A DNA stretch of 64,000 nucleotides, taken from positions 50,795 to 114,794 of the forward strand of contig JAKOTN010000031.1 of assembly GCA_029776255.1 (NCBI GenBank), in the 5' to 3' direction. The number at the start of each line of letters is the position of its first letter. Within the stretch, counting starts at the first letter, position 1. Positions 47,115 to 57,010 of the stretch are shown here, in pieces. The translations under genes were made by a program, and so were the position numbers. This DNA is from Pseudomonadota bacterium. GTDB taxonomy: Bacteria > Pseudomonadota > Gammaproteobacteria > Burkholderiales > Rhodocyclaceae. The notes below the pieces were generated by a model. The model ran no database searches and was not told the origin of the DNA. It worked only from the letters and a program-made list of their open reading frames with translations.

Positions 47115-48002
47115 TCAGCGCAAGCGTTGCCTGGGTTCGAAGCGGATGATCGCACGCCCGTCCGCTGTTTTCTTGGGCGCGGTTTTCCAGGCGTGTCCGT
47201 AAACCACCTCGACGGTGGCTGGCAGGCGACCGTCACGGGCCAGGCTTTCATACGCGGCGCGCGTCGCGGCCCATGCCGCGCGTCCCATCAGGCCGCGGCG
47301 GCGCGATTGCATCGCGCAAGCGGAGCCGCTGCGCCGGAGGTCGGCCAGCAGGTCGTCGAAACCGGGATAGGTCATGGTCACCGTTTCGACATCCATCACC
47401 GGGTCGGCAAAGCCGCTGGCGAGCAGCATGTCGCCGTAATCGTGCAGATCGGTGAAGCGATGGGTATGCGCATCACCGTCGGTAAAACAGGCGCGCAATT
47501 CCTTGAGCGTGTCCGGCCCCAGGGCCGAGAACATCAGCAGGCCGTCGACGTTGAGCACGCGATGTGCTTCGTGAAAGACCGCCAGCGGGTCATCGATCCA
47601 CGGCAGCAGCAGGTTTGACCACAGCAAATCGACGCTCAGGGGTTTGATTGGCAGCGCCGTCGCTTCCGCTGCCAGCAGCGGCGCGCGATCGACACGCAGA
47701 AACGGCAGCAGCCAGCGTAAACGCGAACCGTGTGCCCGGCCGACGCGCAACATGGCTTCGCTCAAATCGACACCGATCAAGGTTGCCTTGGGGTAGCGTT
47801 GGTGCAGAGCGGTCAGGCTGGCGCCGGTGCCGCAGCCGAGATCGAGAATCTGTGTCGGCTCGAGACGCACATAATCCAGCCGCTCCAGCATCCGGCAGCC
47901 GATTTCGCGCTGTAACACGGCAACTTGGTCATAAGTCGCGGCGGCGCGCGCGAAATTCCGTCGAACCTGGCGCGGATCGACGAACTGCGCCGTGGCCTTC
48001 AT
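47115..48002 (-). CDS. bioC: Malonyl-ACP O-methyltransferase
   Basis: A 295-residue SAM-dependent methyltransferase. BioC methylates malonyl-ACP to let fatty-acid enzymes make the pimelate part of biotin. Marks are the N-terminal VRRNFARAAATYDQVAVLQREIG and the SAM loop ILDLGCGTGASL near residue 52, followed by LLWSNLLLPWIDDP. It is 6 bases after bioB on the same strand, which supports the assignment over a generic methyltransferase. No bioF, bioA or bioH is seen here. Confidence 0.93.
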   Translation of the reverse strand: MKATAQFVDPRQVRRNFARAAATYDQVAVLQREIGCRMLERLDYVRLEPTQILDLGCGTGASLTALHQRYPKATLIGVDLSEAMLRVGRAHGSRLRWLLPFLRVDRAPLLAAEATALPIKPLSVDLLWSNLLLPWIDDPLAVFHEAHRVLNVDGLLMFSALGPDTLKELRACFTDGDAHTHRFTDLHDYGDMLLASGFADPVMDVETVTMTYPGFDDLLADLRRSGSACAMQSRRRGLMGRAAWAATRAAYESLARDGRLPATVEVVYGHAWKTAPKKTADGRAIIRFEPRQRLR

Positions 48003-48008
48003 GGGCGA

Positions 48009-48998
48009 TCAGATCGGACGCAGGCCCAATTTTTCGAACAACGCTTCGTCGCGGCTGGCTTCGGCGTTACCGGTGGTCAGCAGTTTTTCGCCGTAAAAGA
48101 TCGAATTGGCGCCGGCAAGGAAACACAGCGCCTGAAATTCTTCCGACATCGCCTCCCGGCCGGCGGACAAGCGCACGAAGCTGGTCGGCATGGCGATCCG
48201 CGCGGCGGCAATGGTGCGCACGAACTCGAAGTTGTCGAGCGGCGCGACGTTGGCGAGAGGCGTGCCGGGAATCGGCACCAGGTTGTTGATCGGCACCGAT
48301 TCCGGTGGCGGATTGAGATTGGCCAGCTGGACGATCAAGGCGGCGCGATTCCGACGCGACTCGCCCATGCCGATAATGCCGCCCGAGCAGACCTTGATTC
48401 CCGCATCGCGCACCTGTCCCAGCGTGTCGAGTCGGTCCGCGTGCTTGTGGGTGGTGATCACCTGCCCGTAAAAAGACGCGTCGGTGTCGAGGTTGTGATT
48501 GTAGTAATCGAGCCCGGCATCCTTCAGTTCCTCGGCCTGTCCGTCCTTGAGCATGCCGAGGGTGACACAGGTTTGCAGGCCGAGCCCCTTGACGGCGCGG
48601 ATCATTTCGGTGACTTGCGCGAGGTCCTTGTCCTTCGGTCCGCGCCAGGCCGCGCCCATGCAGAAACGCGACGCGCCCTTGTCCTTGGCCGCCCGCGCCG
48701 CCGCGAGGACGTCGTCAAGCGGCATCAAGGCTTCGCGCTCCGTTTCGGTATGATGGCGCGCGGATTGCGAGCAATAACCGCAATCTTCCGAGCAGCCGCC
48801 GGTTTTCACCGAAAGTAGCGTCGAGCGCTGAATTTCGTTGGCGTCGAAATTTTCACGGTGGACTTGCTGGGCGCGGTAAACCAGATCCATCAGCGGAATC
48901 TGGTACAGTGCCTCGACATCGGCGACAGTCCAGCGGGATTTGTCTGACGAAGCGGCGCTCGAAGGCGTGCGCGTCGCGGCTTGCGGAATGGCGTTCAT
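48009..48998 (-). CDS. bioB: Biotin synthase
   Basis: A 329-residue radical-SAM enzyme that inserts sulfur into dethiobiotin. The [4Fe-4S]/SAM site is [11 protein letters not shown] near residue 65; YYNHNLDT near 160 and the Arg-containing VRLSAGRE segment near 270 (2Fe-2S ligand) are present. The ATG at 48998 starts MNAIPQAA; a much longer upstream reading overlaps comF and is rejected. It leads the bioB-bioC pair, divergent from comF. Confidence 0.96.
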   Translation of the reverse strand: MNAIPQAATRTPSSAASSDKSRWTVADVEALYQIPLMDLVYRAQQVHRENFDANEIQRSTLLSVKTGGCSEDCGYCSQSARHHTETEREALMPLDDVLAAARAAKDKGASRFCMGAAWRGPKDKDLAQVTEMIRAVKGLGLQTCVTLGMLKDGQAEELKDAGLDYYNHNLDTDASFYGQVITTHKHADRLDTLGQVRDAGIKVCSGGIIGMGESRRNRAALIVQLANLNPPPESVPINNLVPIPGTPLANVAPLDNFEFVRTIAAARIAMPTSFVRLSAGREAMSEEFQALCFLAGANSIFYGEKLLTTGNAEASRDEALFEKLGLRPI

Positions 48999-49063
48999 GA
49001 GTTTGAGACCTATGTATAAGGTGAATTGCGGCCCGTGACGATTTGCTTGCGAGCACTGGAAGG

Positions 49064-49771
49064 ATGTCAATCTTAACTCAAAGCGTCCGCCGGGTCCGCG
49101 GGTCGTTCGCGCGACTGCTGGCCCAGGATTGTCTGTTATGCGGCGCTGTCGGCGTGCCGCGCGTCCTTTGCCCGTCTTGCGAGGCGGATTTGCCGCGCCT
49201 GCCGGCGAATCTTTGTCCCCGTTGCGCCATTCCGACGCCCAACGGCGAAATGTGCGGACGATGCCAGGCAAAAGCACCGCATTACGACGCGACGATCGCG
49301 GCCTTCAGCTATGCATTCCCGGTGGACAAACTGGTGCAGTCGTTCAAGTACGGTCATCGTCTGGCGCTTGGCGCCTACTTCGGCCGGCATCTGGCGCTGT
49401 TGGCTGACGGTGTGCGGGCGGATCTGATCGTTCCCTTGCCCTTGCACCCCTTGCGCTTGCGCGAGCGTGGCTTCAATCAGGCTTTGGAACTGGCACGCCC
49501 GGTCGCCAAGGCTCTCGGCGTCGCCGTTGACGCGCGCGGTTGCCTCCGCCACCGCCAGACCGCCGCACAGGCCGATTTGCCCTGGCGGGAAAGGGCGCGA
49601 AACGTGCGTGGGGCGTTTCATTGCCGCACGGACTTCAGCGGCAAGCGCCTGCTGCTGATCGATGACGTGATGACCACCGGAGCGTCTTTGGACGAGTTGG
49701 CGCGAACCGTCAAGTTGCACGGTGCGTCGCACGTGTCCTTGCTGGTCGTGGCGCGCGCGCTGCCGCCGTAA
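49064..49771 (+). CDS. comF: ComF family phosphoribosyltransferase-like protein
   Basis: A 235-residue ComF/GntX protein. Its N-terminal double zinc finger has CLLC, CPSC, CPRC and CGRC pairs (residues about 23-70). The C-terminal phosphoribosyltransferase domain has the PRPP loop [16 protein letters not shown] near residue 200 and the [10 protein letters not shown] motif. ComF helps DNA uptake in naturally competent species; the enzymatic substrate is unknown. The ATG at 49064 follows GGAAGG directly. Confidence 0.88.
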   Translation: MSILTQSVRRVRGSFARLLAQDCLLCGAVGVPRVLCPSCEADLPRLPANLCPRCAIPTPNGEMCGRCQAKAPHYDATIAAFSYAFPVDKLVQSFKYGHRLALGAYFGRHLALLADGVRADLIVPLPLHPLRLRERGFNQALELARPVAKALGVAVDARGCLRHRQTAAQADLPWRERARNVRGAFHCRTDFSGKRLLLIDDVMTTGASLDELARTVKLHGASHVSLLVVARALPP

Positions 49772-49795
49772 GCCGTGGCGACGGTTGTCCGACCG

Positions 49796-50692
49796 CTAAA
49801 AAAGTTCGAACTCGACGACGTCGGTTGCCGGATGGTTCGCCGAGGCGGCGAAGGCGATGATGCCGCTACCGCGCAGAATGAATTCCTCGCGCTTCAGCAA
49901 CAGTTCCGGCTCCCCCGCGAGGGTGACGAAAGTCCCATTGGTGCTGAGATCGCTCAAGACGAAATAGTCTCCGACGCGCTCGATGCGGGCATGTTGACGC
50001 GACACGCGGCGGTCATGCACGGTGATCTGGCTGGCGGTGTCCCGGCCGATGACCACGCTGTCTTCCTTGTTTTCCAGGACGATGGTGCGATTGCCGTATG
50101 AGACGCGCAAGCGCTGTTTCTTGTCGCTGTTCGGCGTCGAGGAGTCGGTAGCCGCCTTGATCGCCGGACTCCGGGATTCCAGCCAATGGACTTCGTAAAC
50201 CGATTGTTCGGCCGCCAGGCTTTGCAGCCAGACTTTCGCCAGACCGTGTGTCAGCGATTGCAGAAGCGGCGAGAGTTTGTTCCGCGTCTCGCCGCCGATC
50301 AGAATCTGCCCGGCCGTTGCCAGGCCCGCCAGCGCCTCGGCAACGCTGAGACCGTGCCCGACGATATCGTTTCCGTCGTCGATGACCCGCCCATGATGCA
50401 CTCCCACCCGGGCCGCCAGCTTGATGCCACCAACGGGCGGCAAGTCGCCCAGCCGTCTTTGCATGGCGATCGCCGCCTGACACGCCTCGTCCGGAGTGAC
50501 GAACGCGGCCACGATTTCATCGCGCGTGCCGCGGACGATACGGCCGCGAAACCCATCGATGCCGCGCGTCATCCGTTTCTGGCAGCGTTCGACGGCGTAG
50601 AGCGCTTCGGTGCCATTGAGTTTTTCAAATAATCGCGGACTGCTGGCGACGGCGGCAACCACGATCGACAAGCCTTTTTCATCAGTGCTCAT
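49796..50692 (-). CDS. Degenerate nucleotide-cyclase domain fused to FHA domain
   Basis: A 298-residue cytosolic protein. Residues 5-165 resemble a class III adenylate/guanylate cyclase domain, but the first metal aspartate is Ala (IVVAAVASS) and the NxxxR catalytic residues are lost ([11 protein letters not shown]), so catalysis is unlikely. Residues 200-298 form an FHA domain with the phospho-threonine site GRD, SRQHARI and STNGTF. It probably binds a phosphorylated partner. It overlaps ttcA by ATGA; no Ser/Thr kinase gene is in the window. Confidence 0.82.
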   Translation of the reverse strand: MSTDEKGLSIVVAAVASSPRLFEKLNGTEALYAVERCQKRMTRGIDGFRGRIVRGTRDEIVAAFVTPDEACQAAIAMQRRLGDLPPVGGIKLAARVGVHHGRVIDDGNDIVGHGLSVAEALAGLATAGQILIGGETRNKLSPLLQSLTHGLAKVWLQSLAAEQSVYEVHWLESRSPAIKAATDSSTPNSDKKQRLRVSYGNRTIVLENKEDSVVIGRDTASQITVHDRRVSRQHARIERVGDYFVLSDLSTNGTFVTLAGEPELLLKREEFILRGSGIIAFAASANHPATDVVEFELF

Positions 50693-51567
50693 GACAAGAG
50701 CCCCCAGTTTCGCAGTTTCTGCTCAGGTGTTCCGGACAAGGCCGGCGGATCGAACAACGTGTCGCCGCCAGCCGCGTGCATTGCCATGCCGACGCGCAGG
50801 TTTTTGAAATCGAAGCACGCGTTGTCCGCCAGATGCGACGGAATCACTTTCTGCAACGCTGAAAATACCGCCTCGGTGCGTCCCGGAAAACGGCTGTCCC
50901 AGTCGGCCATCATTTCGCGGATTTTCTGCCGTTGGAGGTTGTCTTGCGAGCCGCACAGATTGCAAGGAATGATCGGGAAGGCCATGCCGCGCGCGAAACG
51001 GGCGATATCTTTCTCTGCGCAATAGGCCAACGGCCGAATCACCACATGCGCGCCGTCGTCGGTGAGAAGCTTGGGCGGCATCGCCTTCAATTGACCACCG
51101 AAAAGCAGGTTGAGAAACAGGGTATGCACGATGTCGTCGCGATGGTGGCCAAGGGCAATCTTGTTGGCGCCGAGTTCCTTGGCGGTCCGGTAGATCACGC
51201 CGCGGCGAAGCCGCGAACAGAGCGAGCAGGTCGTTTTGCCTTCGGGAATCTTGCTCTTGACGATGCTGTAAGTATCCTGCTCGACAATGCGATACTCGAT
51301 ACCGAGCGTGGACAGGTAGCCCGGCAGAATCTCGGCGGGAAACCCGGGCTGTTTCTGGTCGAGATTCATGGCGATCACACGAAAATCGACCGGCGCCCGT
51401 TCACGCAAGGCCAGCAATACCGACAGCAAGGTGTAGGAATCCTTGCCGCCCGATACGCAGACCAGCACCGTGTCGCCGTCTTCAATCATGTTGTAGTCGG
51501 CGATCGCCTTGCCGGCGCTGCTTTCGAGACGTTTCCTGATGCGTAGCAAGGTGTTCGATGGTTCCAA
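50689..51567 (-). CDS. ttcA: tRNA 2-thiocytidine(32) synthetase TtcA
   Basis: A 292-residue TtcA that thiolates C32 of some tRNAs using ATP and an Fe-S cluster. The PP-loop is [10 protein letters not shown] near residue 40, with the two CxxC motifs CSLC (near 115) and CNLC (near 203). The TTG at 51567 gives [16 protein letters not shown] with an AGGAG site ten bases upstream; a TTG 12 codons earlier has no site. It overlaps the FHA gene by ATGA. Confidence 0.93.
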   Translation of the reverse strand: MEPSNTLLRIRKRLESSAGKAIADYNMIEDGDTVLVCVSGGKDSYTLLSVLLALRERAPVDFRVIAMNLDQKQPGFPAEILPGYLSTLGIEYRIVEQDTYSIVKSKIPEGKTTCSLCSRLRRGVIYRTAKELGANKIALGHHRDDIVHTLFLNLLFGGQLKAMPPKLLTDDGAHVVIRPLAYCAEKDIARFARGMAFPIIPCNLCGSQDNLQRQKIREMMADWDSRFPGRTEAVFSALQKVIPSHLADNACFDFKNLRVGMAMHAAGGDTLFDPPALSGTPEQKLRNWGLLS

Positions 51568-51605
51568 CGGTCTCTCTCTCCTGCGGCTTGGCGTTCTGAA
51601 CAATG

Positions 51606-52343
51606 TTACAGGTGAGCGGTGCGTCCACCATCGACGTTGACCACCTGACCTGTGACATAGTTGGCGTCATCCAGCAGGTAGCGCACCGCCTGGGCAATAT
51701 CGCGCGGACAACCGGCCCGGTTCAGCAAGGTATGCGCGACGATGTCGTGTTGCGTGGCCTTGTCGAAGACGTCGCTTTCCGGCCATAGAATGGGGCCCGG
51801 CGCGACGGCATTGACCCGCACGTGCGGCGCCATTTCGATCGCCAGCGCGCGCGTCAACCCCAGCAAGCCCGCTTTGGCGGCGCAATAAAGCGGATAGCCG
51901 GCCAATGGCCGTTCGGCATGAATGTCGGTGATGTTGACCACCGCGCCACGCGCGGCTCTCAGGTACGGCGCGGCGGCCTGGGTGAGAAACAGCGGCGCCT
52001 TGAGGTTGCTGCCCATCAGGTCGTCCCATGCCGCCAGATCGATGTTTCCAAGGGGCGTGGGAAAGAAACTCGAGGCGTTGTTGACCAGCGCGTCGAGACG
52101 GCCGAAACGCGCCAGCGTGCCGGCCACCAATTCCGGCAAGGTCTCGACTTGCAGCAGGTCGGCTTGCAAGCAAGCCGCCGACGACGGTCGAATGGCATTC
52201 AATTCGGCGACCAGGGACTCGGCGGCGGACGCCGCCCGACGATAATGAAGCATGACGTTGGCGCCCGTCGCGTGCAATTCGGTCGTGATCGCACGACCCA
52301 GTCGCTTGGCGGCGCCGGTAACCAATATCGTTTTCGCGTTCAT
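51606..52343 (-). CDS. Pteridine reductase (FolM-like SDR)
   Basis: A 245-residue short-chain dehydrogenase of the FolM/PTR1 type, which reduces dihydropterin or dihydrofolate. The NADPH motif is TGAAKRLGR near residue 8, whose arginine favours NADPH; the catalytic Tyr and Lys appear in [10 protein letters not shown] near 150, and the [12 protein letters not shown] segment near 85 is typical of pteridine reductases. The ATG at 52343 is preferred; longer readings run into low-complexity sequence. It precedes ttcA by 38 bases on the same strand. Confidence 0.85.
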   Translation of the reverse strand: MNAKTILVTGAAKRLGRAITTELHATGANVMLHYRRAASAAESLVAELNAIRPSSAACLQADLLQVETLPELVAGTLARFGRLDALVNNASSFFPTPLGNIDLAAWDDLMGSNLKAPLFLTQAAAPYLRAARGAVVNITDIHAERPLAGYPLYCAAKAGLLGLTRALAIEMAPHVRVNAVAPGPILWPESDVFDKATQHDIVAHTLLNRAGCPRDIAQAVRYLLDDANYVTGQVVNVDGGRTAHL

Positions 52344-52474
52344 TTTTTTCGTTCCGATCCGCGCCGAAAAGAGCCCGATTCTAGCGGATTCCCGTTGTTT
52401 CCTCGCCAAAAAAAGGTCCATCCCGCTGCCATAACAGTTACACTGCCGACCATCATCATCAGGGAGCGTGGCTT

Positions 52475-53320
52475 ATGATTGATCCGGATAAACCTCTCGA
52501 CGCCGACGAACTTTTGACCTTGTCCGATCGCATCGAGGACCTGTCCCCGAACGATGCGGAATGGGTCGGTCGCCTCTGGCGCGAGTTGATCCGTTTGCGG
52601 ATTCGCGAAACGGCGGCGCATGCCGAGGAGGCGCGCGTGCACCATGAACCCGATCCCGGCATCACCGAACTGGACGAGCAACTGGCGCAGGTGGCCCTTG
52701 ACACGGCCGAATGGCTGAGAACGCTCTGGGATGTCGGCTACATGGGGGCGGGCAATTTCCGCTCCGATCCGCGTTCGACGTTTCCCACCATCGACCTAGA
52801 GGATGTCAGGAAATCGTCACTGTTCGCCCGGATTCGGCAAGGCAAGCACGCACTGCCCTTTCCACCGCCCACTCGCCGGGGTTTGCCATGGCACGAGTTG
52901 GTCGAGGGCGGCGAAGACGACCACCCGGTCAGCGCCGAAATCATTCCCGACGAGGCCGGGGTGCCCTTTGGCGCGATCATCGAAGCCTGCGCGGAATGGG
53001 AAATCGTCCATGCCGCCGCCGACAGGCGCGAGTTCGTCGTTCAGCATCAAGGCAAGGGACCGAATTATCGTTTGCGCCTGGCCGACGACGGCAATGCGCG
53101 ACTCCGTCGCGAGTCTCCCGCGTCGGTATGCAAGATTCACCGCCAAGGTCGCGGTGGCCTGCACAGCTATACCCTGGAGTGGTCGGTAGGTGGCGAACCT
53201 CAATTCATCCCGTTGCGCGCGGCGACCTGGACCCGCGCCGAATCCGAGGCCGGCTACTGGTTGGCGATCACGCATCCAGAAATGTACGGGAAGGTTCGTT
53301 TCGAAAGGCACGAGCAGTGA
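52475..53320 (+). CDS. Hypothetical protein, 281 aa
   Basis: I do not recognise a family. The protein has no signal peptide or membrane helix. Residues 1-90 are charged and mostly helical; a PFPPPTRRGLPWHEL stretch near 125 precedes an acidic segment (about 140-165), and the C-terminal half (about 165-281) looks beta-rich with several Trp/Tyr and Arg residues. A GGGAG site precedes the ATG. Codon use resembles neighbours. It lies between divergent pteridine reductase and the downstream methyltransferase, from which it is separated by 126 bases. Confidence 0.6.
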   Translation: MIDPDKPLDADELLTLSDRIEDLSPNDAEWVGRLWRELIRLRIRETAAHAEEARVHHEPDPGITELDEQLAQVALDTAEWLRTLWDVGYMGAGNFRSDPRSTFPTIDLEDVRKSSLFARIRQGKHALPFPPPTRRGLPWHELVEGGEDDHPVSAEIIPDEAGVPFGAIIEACAEWEIVHAAADRREFVVQHQGKGPNYRLRLADDGNARLRRESPASVCKIHRQGRGGLHSYTLEWSVGGEPQFIPLRAATWTRAESEAGYWLAITHPEMYGKVRFERHEQ

Positions 53321-53446
53321 CGGCATTGCCGTTCGCCGGGTAATGCCGATGTGTCGCGCCGTGTCGCCGCGGCCTTTCTCGGTCGTCTGCCGGAGGCCAG
53401 CCGCATGGGCGCCCGGCATGCGGGGCGACCACCACCCATCGGTGCC

Positions 53447-54631
53447 ATGCTGATACGCTCTCCCGTCGCCAACGCGGCCTTGCCCGCGCCAGAGGCCGAA
53501 GCGCTTGCGTGCAGCGACGCCTTGAGCCGCCATATCGCCGATGAAATTGCCGGAACCGGCGGCTGGATCGGCTTCGATCGCTTCATGGAACGGGCCTTGT
53601 ATACGCCGGCCATGGGCTATTACGCCGGCGGGGCGCGCAAATTCGGCGCGGCCGGCGATTTCGTCACCGCGCCGGAACTTTGCGCCGCTTTCGGACAAAC
53701 GCTCGCCGCGCAGGTGGCACAACTGCTGGCGCTCAGCGCGCCGCGGATCATCGAGGTCGGCGCCGGCAGCGGGCAGCTTGCCGTCGATCTGCTAGGCGAA
53801 CTGGAGCGCCGCGGCGCGTTGCCAGACAGCTACGCCATTCTTGAACTTTCCGGCGAACTGCGGGCGCGACAAGGCGAAAAACTCGCCGCGCGCGCGCCGC
53901 ATCTACTGCCGCGCGTGTCGTGGCTGGAGCGTCTGCCGACGCATTTCGACGGCGTGGTGCTGGCCAACGAAGTGCTGGACGCCATGCCGGTCGGTCTGGT
54001 CGTCTGGCACGGCGACGACATCGCCGAACGCGGGGTGGCTGTCGACGATGGACGATTCGTCTGGCGCGAGCGTCCGGCGACCGGCGCCCTGCTGGCGAAA
54101 GCGCGGGCGGTGGCCGCGGACCGCGAATTGCCGCCCGGTTACCTGAGCGAAATCCCGCTGGCGGCGTCGGCGTGGATTGCGGAGTGGGCGGCCGTGCTCG
54201 GACGCGGCGCGTTGCTGCTGATCGACTACGGTTTTCCCCGTCGCGAGTTCTATCATCCGCAACGTCATGCCGGCACCTTGATGTGCCACTACCGCCACCA
54301 TGCGCACGGCGAACCGTTCTATTTGCCTGGATTGCAGGACATCACCGCGCACGTCGATTTCACGGCGATTGTCGAAAGTGCTTGCGGCGCCGGTCTGGAA
54401 CTGCTCGGCTATGCCACGCAGGCGAATTTCCTGTTCAACTGCGGTTTGACCGAGGTGTTGGCGCGCACGCCGACGGACGATCCGCGATCGTATCTGGCGT
54501 TGGCCGGCGCGGCGCAAAAACTGATCTCTCCCGCGGAAATGGGCGAGCTGTTCAAAGTCATGGCGCTGGGCAAGGGTATTGCCGAGCCATTGCTCGGTTT
54601 CGCCGTCGGCGATCGCAGCGTGACCCTCTAG
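53447..54631 (+). CDS. SAM-dependent methyltransferase, NDUFAF7/MidA family
   Basis: A 394-residue member of the COG1565 (MidA/NDUFAF7) methyltransferase family. The entry motif GGWIGFDRFMERALYTPAMGYY (read in two parts) lies near residue 35; the SAM loop is IIEVGAGSGQLAVDLL near 105, and ANEVLDAMP near 170 and the LIDYGFPRREFYHPQR segment near 250 are diagnostic. In mitochondria the homologue methylates a complex I arginine; the bacterial target is unknown. The ATG at 53447 is preferred; GTG 53351 and ATG 53405 are alternatives without clear ribosome sites. Confidence 0.82.
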   Translation: MLIRSPVANAALPAPEAEALACSDALSRHIADEIAGTGGWIGFDRFMERALYTPAMGYYAGGARKFGAAGDFVTAPELCAAFGQTLAAQVAQLLALSAPRIIEVGAGSGQLAVDLLGELERRGALPDSYAILELSGELRARQGEKLAARAPHLLPRVSWLERLPTHFDGVVLANEVLDAMPVGLVVWHGDDIAERGVAVDDGRFVWRERPATGALLAKARAVAADRELPPGYLSEIPLAASAWIAEWAAVLGRGALLLIDYGFPRREFYHPQRHAGTLMCHYRHHAHGEPFYLPGLQDITAHVDFTAIVESACGAGLELLGYATQANFLFNCGLTEVLARTPTDDPRSYLALAGAAQKLISPAEMGELFKVMALGKGIAEPLLGFAVGDRSVTL

Positions 54632-54643
54632 CCCGCCACCGCC

Positions 54644-55921
54644 TCACTGTTTCGTTGGGGCGTTGGAGTGTTGGAGTGTTGGAGTTGGCGCGGATTCAGG
54701 GGCGTCGGTGGTATCCGGCGCTTTTACCGCCGTCACGCGCGCTTCGTGCAAACGCGCGGCGATTTTTTCCGGTCCGCTGCCATGACGGGCGATCGCCGCC
54801 GCATCGACGCGGCGCGCCTGCGTCAATGCGCGTCGGAACAGTGGCGCCGCCGGGTAGGGAATGTCTTGCCAACCGAGCCGGCCATGAAAGTCGCAGGCGC
54901 AGGCCTCCAGCAGTTGCTCGAAGCGCGCGGGTCGCCGGAAAGCATCGGTCGCTTCCAGCAAACGGACGACGGCCGCGGCGCCCATTTCCGGGCCCCGATG
55001 AATGTCGCCATGGTGGCGCGCCACCAGCAACGCCAGATCGCGGCAATCGGCCGGCACCTTGAGCCGCGCGCAGACGGCGCGCGCCAGTTCGACGCTGCGT
55101 GCCTCGTGACCGGGGTGGCGGGGCAGGTCGCTGGCCGGCGTGCCGCCCTTGCCGAGATCGTGCAGCAGGACGGCGAAGCGGATCGGTAGCGCACAGCCGC
55201 GTTGCGCGGCCTGCTCGACAACCATCAGCACATGCGCGCCGGTGTCGACTTCCGGATGGAAGTCGGCACGCTGCGGCACGCCGAAAAGGCGGTCGAGTTC
55301 GGGAAGCAGCCGTGCCAAGGCACCGCAGTCGCGCAAGACCTCGAACATTCGCGACGGCCGGGCTTCCATCAGGCCCTTGGCGAGTTCCTGCCAGACCCGT
55401 TCGGCGACCAGGTGGTCGACTTCTCCGGCGGCGACCATCTCGCGCAGCAGGCACAGGGTTTCCGGAGCGACGGTGAAATCGGCGAAACGCGCCGCGAAAC
55501 GCGCCAGACGGAGTACGCGCACCGGGTCTTCGACGAACGCCGGGCCGACATGACGCAGCACGCCCGCCCTCAGATCGGCCACCCCGCCGTGGGGATCGGT
55601 CAGCGTGCCGTCGGCGGCGCGGGCGATGGCGTTGATCGTCAGGTCGCGGCGCGCCAGATCGTCGGTCAGCGTGACGGCCGGTGCGGCGCTGAAAGCGAAA
55701 CCCTTGTAGCCGGGGCCTGTTTTCCGCTCGGTGCGCGCCAGCGCGTATTCCTCGTGCGTTTCGGGGTGGAGAAAAACCGGGAAATCCTTGCCGACCGGTT
55801 TGAAACCGCGCGCCAGCATTTCCTCGGGCGACGCGCCGACGACGACATAATCCCGGTCCTGCACCGACAAACCGAGCAACTCGTCACGCACGGCGCCGCC
55901 AACGGCGAAAACTTGCATCAT
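54644..55921 (-). CDS. cca: Multifunctional CCA protein (tRNA nucleotidyltransferase)
   Basis: A 425-residue class II CCA-adding enzyme with added HD phosphohydrolase domain. The nucleotidyltransferase part has [19 protein letters not shown] and [10 protein letters not shown]; the HD domain shows [10 protein letters not shown] near residue 250. The last 15 or so residues ([14 protein letters not shown]) come from an octamer repeat in the DNA and look like an unrelated tail. Two tandem ATGs begin the gene. It repairs and matures tRNA 3' ends. Confidence 0.93.
   Translation of the reverse strand: MMQVFAVGGAVRDELLGLSVQDRDYVVVGASPEEMLARGFKPVGKDFPVFLHPETHEEYALARTERKTGPGYKGFAFSAAPAVTLTDDLARRDLTINAIARAADGTLTDPHGGVADLRAGVLRHVGPAFVEDPVRVLRLARFAARFADFTVAPETLCLLREMVAAGEVDHLVAERVWQELAKGLMEARPSRMFEVLRDCGALARLLPELDRLFGVPQRADFHPEVDTGAHVLMVVEQAAQRGCALPIRFAVLLHDLGKGGTPASDLPRHPGHEARSVELARAVCARLKVPADCRDLALLVARHHGDIHRGPEMGAAAVVRLLEATDAFRRPARFEQLLEACACDFHGRLGWQDIPYPAAPLFRRALTQARRVDAAAIARHGSGPEKIAARLHEARVTAVKAPDTTDAPESAPTPTLQHSNAPTKQ
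54654..54685. repeat. Tandem octamer repeat at the cca 3' end
   Basis: Four head-to-tail 8-bp units on the plus strand, GTTGGGGC then GTTGGAGT three times. The repeat overlaps the last codons of cca. The unit is not a multiple of three. Confidence 0.75.
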
Positions 55922-55954
55922 CGCGAGTGGTCGTCGTCAGTGGGGTCGGTCGGG

Positions 55955-55984
55955 GCACGAGGCGTCGGTCGGCGCGCCTCGTGC
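55955..55984. other. Perfect 10-bp hairpin between NAD epimerase and cca
   Basis: GCACGAGGCG and CGCCTCGTGC pair perfectly around a 10-base loop in the 82-base gap. Neither strand has a T run after it, so it is not a standard intrinsic terminator. Confidence 0.55.
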
Positions 55985-56003
55985 GATCCGCCAGCCCGTT
56001 CGC

Positions 56004-56969
56004 TCAGCGGCCGGCCCGGAAACGGTAGCGGTCCAGGCGAAACTGCGTCAGTTCGTTCGGCGAAAGGTAACACGGCGCCACGGCTTCCAGCGGCGTCGGC
56101 CGCCAGTCGGGATAGTCGCGCGAACCGTTGGTCACGCTATCGACTTCCATCGAGCGCAGGTTGTCCGGCGACAGCGGCGGATTCGGGAGCAGCCACATCA
56201 CGCCGGCCTGCAAATAGGCCCAGCCGCCGGTACCCAGGTCGATGATTCGGCGCGGCTTTTCGATCAGTTTGGCGGCGTATTCGACCAGCTCGCGCAAGGT
56301 ATAGACTTTTGGCCCACACAATTCGTAGGTCTGACCGAAAGTGGCTGGTTTACCCAGGCAATCGACAAAGGCGTTGGCGACATCGCCGACGAATACCGGC
56401 TGAAAGGCCGCCGCGCCGCTGGCCAGCGGCAGCACCGGAAAGAGGCGCGCCAGCTTGGCGAAGGTGTTGAGGAAGGCGTCGTCCGGTCCGAAAATGACCG
56501 ACGGGCGGAAAATGGTCACCTCCAGATCGCCCGTTGCCGCCCGCGCCGCCGCTTCGCCTTCGCCTTTCGAGCGCAGATACTCCGACGGCGCCTTGACGCC
56601 GGCCTGCAAGGCGCTCATGTGCACCAGGCGCTTGACGCCGCTTTGGCGCATGGCGCCAACGATCGTTTTCGGCAATTCGGCGTGCGCCTTGGCGAAGCCC
56701 TTGCCGAAAGGCAGGCGGGAGTCGCCATCGTGCAGGATGCCGACCAGGTTGATCACGGCGTCCTGGCCCTGCATCAGTTCCGCGAGCGCCCGTGGGTCAT
56801 GGATGTTGGCCTCGACCATGTCGATCATCGGCAACATGATCAGTTGCTTGGTGTTCTCTCGACGACGGGTCGGAATGGTCACCCGCACACCGCGATCCGA
56901 CAGGGCACTGGCTATCCAGCCACCAACAAAACCGCTACCACCCAGCAACAGCACGTTCTTAATTTCCAT
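56004..56969 (-). CDS. NDUFA9-like NAD(P)-binding epimerase family protein
   Basis: A 321-residue atypical SDR. The cofactor loop is LLGGSGFVGGWIA near residue 8; the middle has INLVGIL and HMSALQA in place of the active Tyr-xxx-Lys, though YLRSKGEGE near 130 retains a Tyr and Lys. It resembles the NDUFA9/complex I accessory group and UDP-sugar epimerase-like proteins. No enzymatic reaction can be assigned. An AGGA site precedes the ATG, 41 bases after slt. Confidence 0.82.
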   Translation of the reverse strand: MEIKNVLLLGGSGFVGGWIASALSDRGVRVTIPTRRRENTKQLIMLPMIDMVEANIHDPRALAELMQGQDAVINLVGILHDGDSRLPFGKGFAKAHAELPKTIVGAMRQSGVKRLVHMSALQAGVKAPSEYLRSKGEGEAAARAATGDLEVTIFRPSVIFGPDDAFLNTFAKLARLFPVLPLASGAAAFQPVFVGDVANAFVDCLGKPATFGQTYELCGPKVYTLRELVEYAAKLIEKPRRIIDLGTGGWAYLQAGVMWLLPNPPLSPDNLRSMEVDSVTNGSRDYPDWRPTPLEAVAPCYLSPNELTQFRLDRYRFRAGR

Positions 56970-57010
56970 GGCATCCTACCGGTGAAATGAGGTTCGGGAA
57001 AAACGTCATT

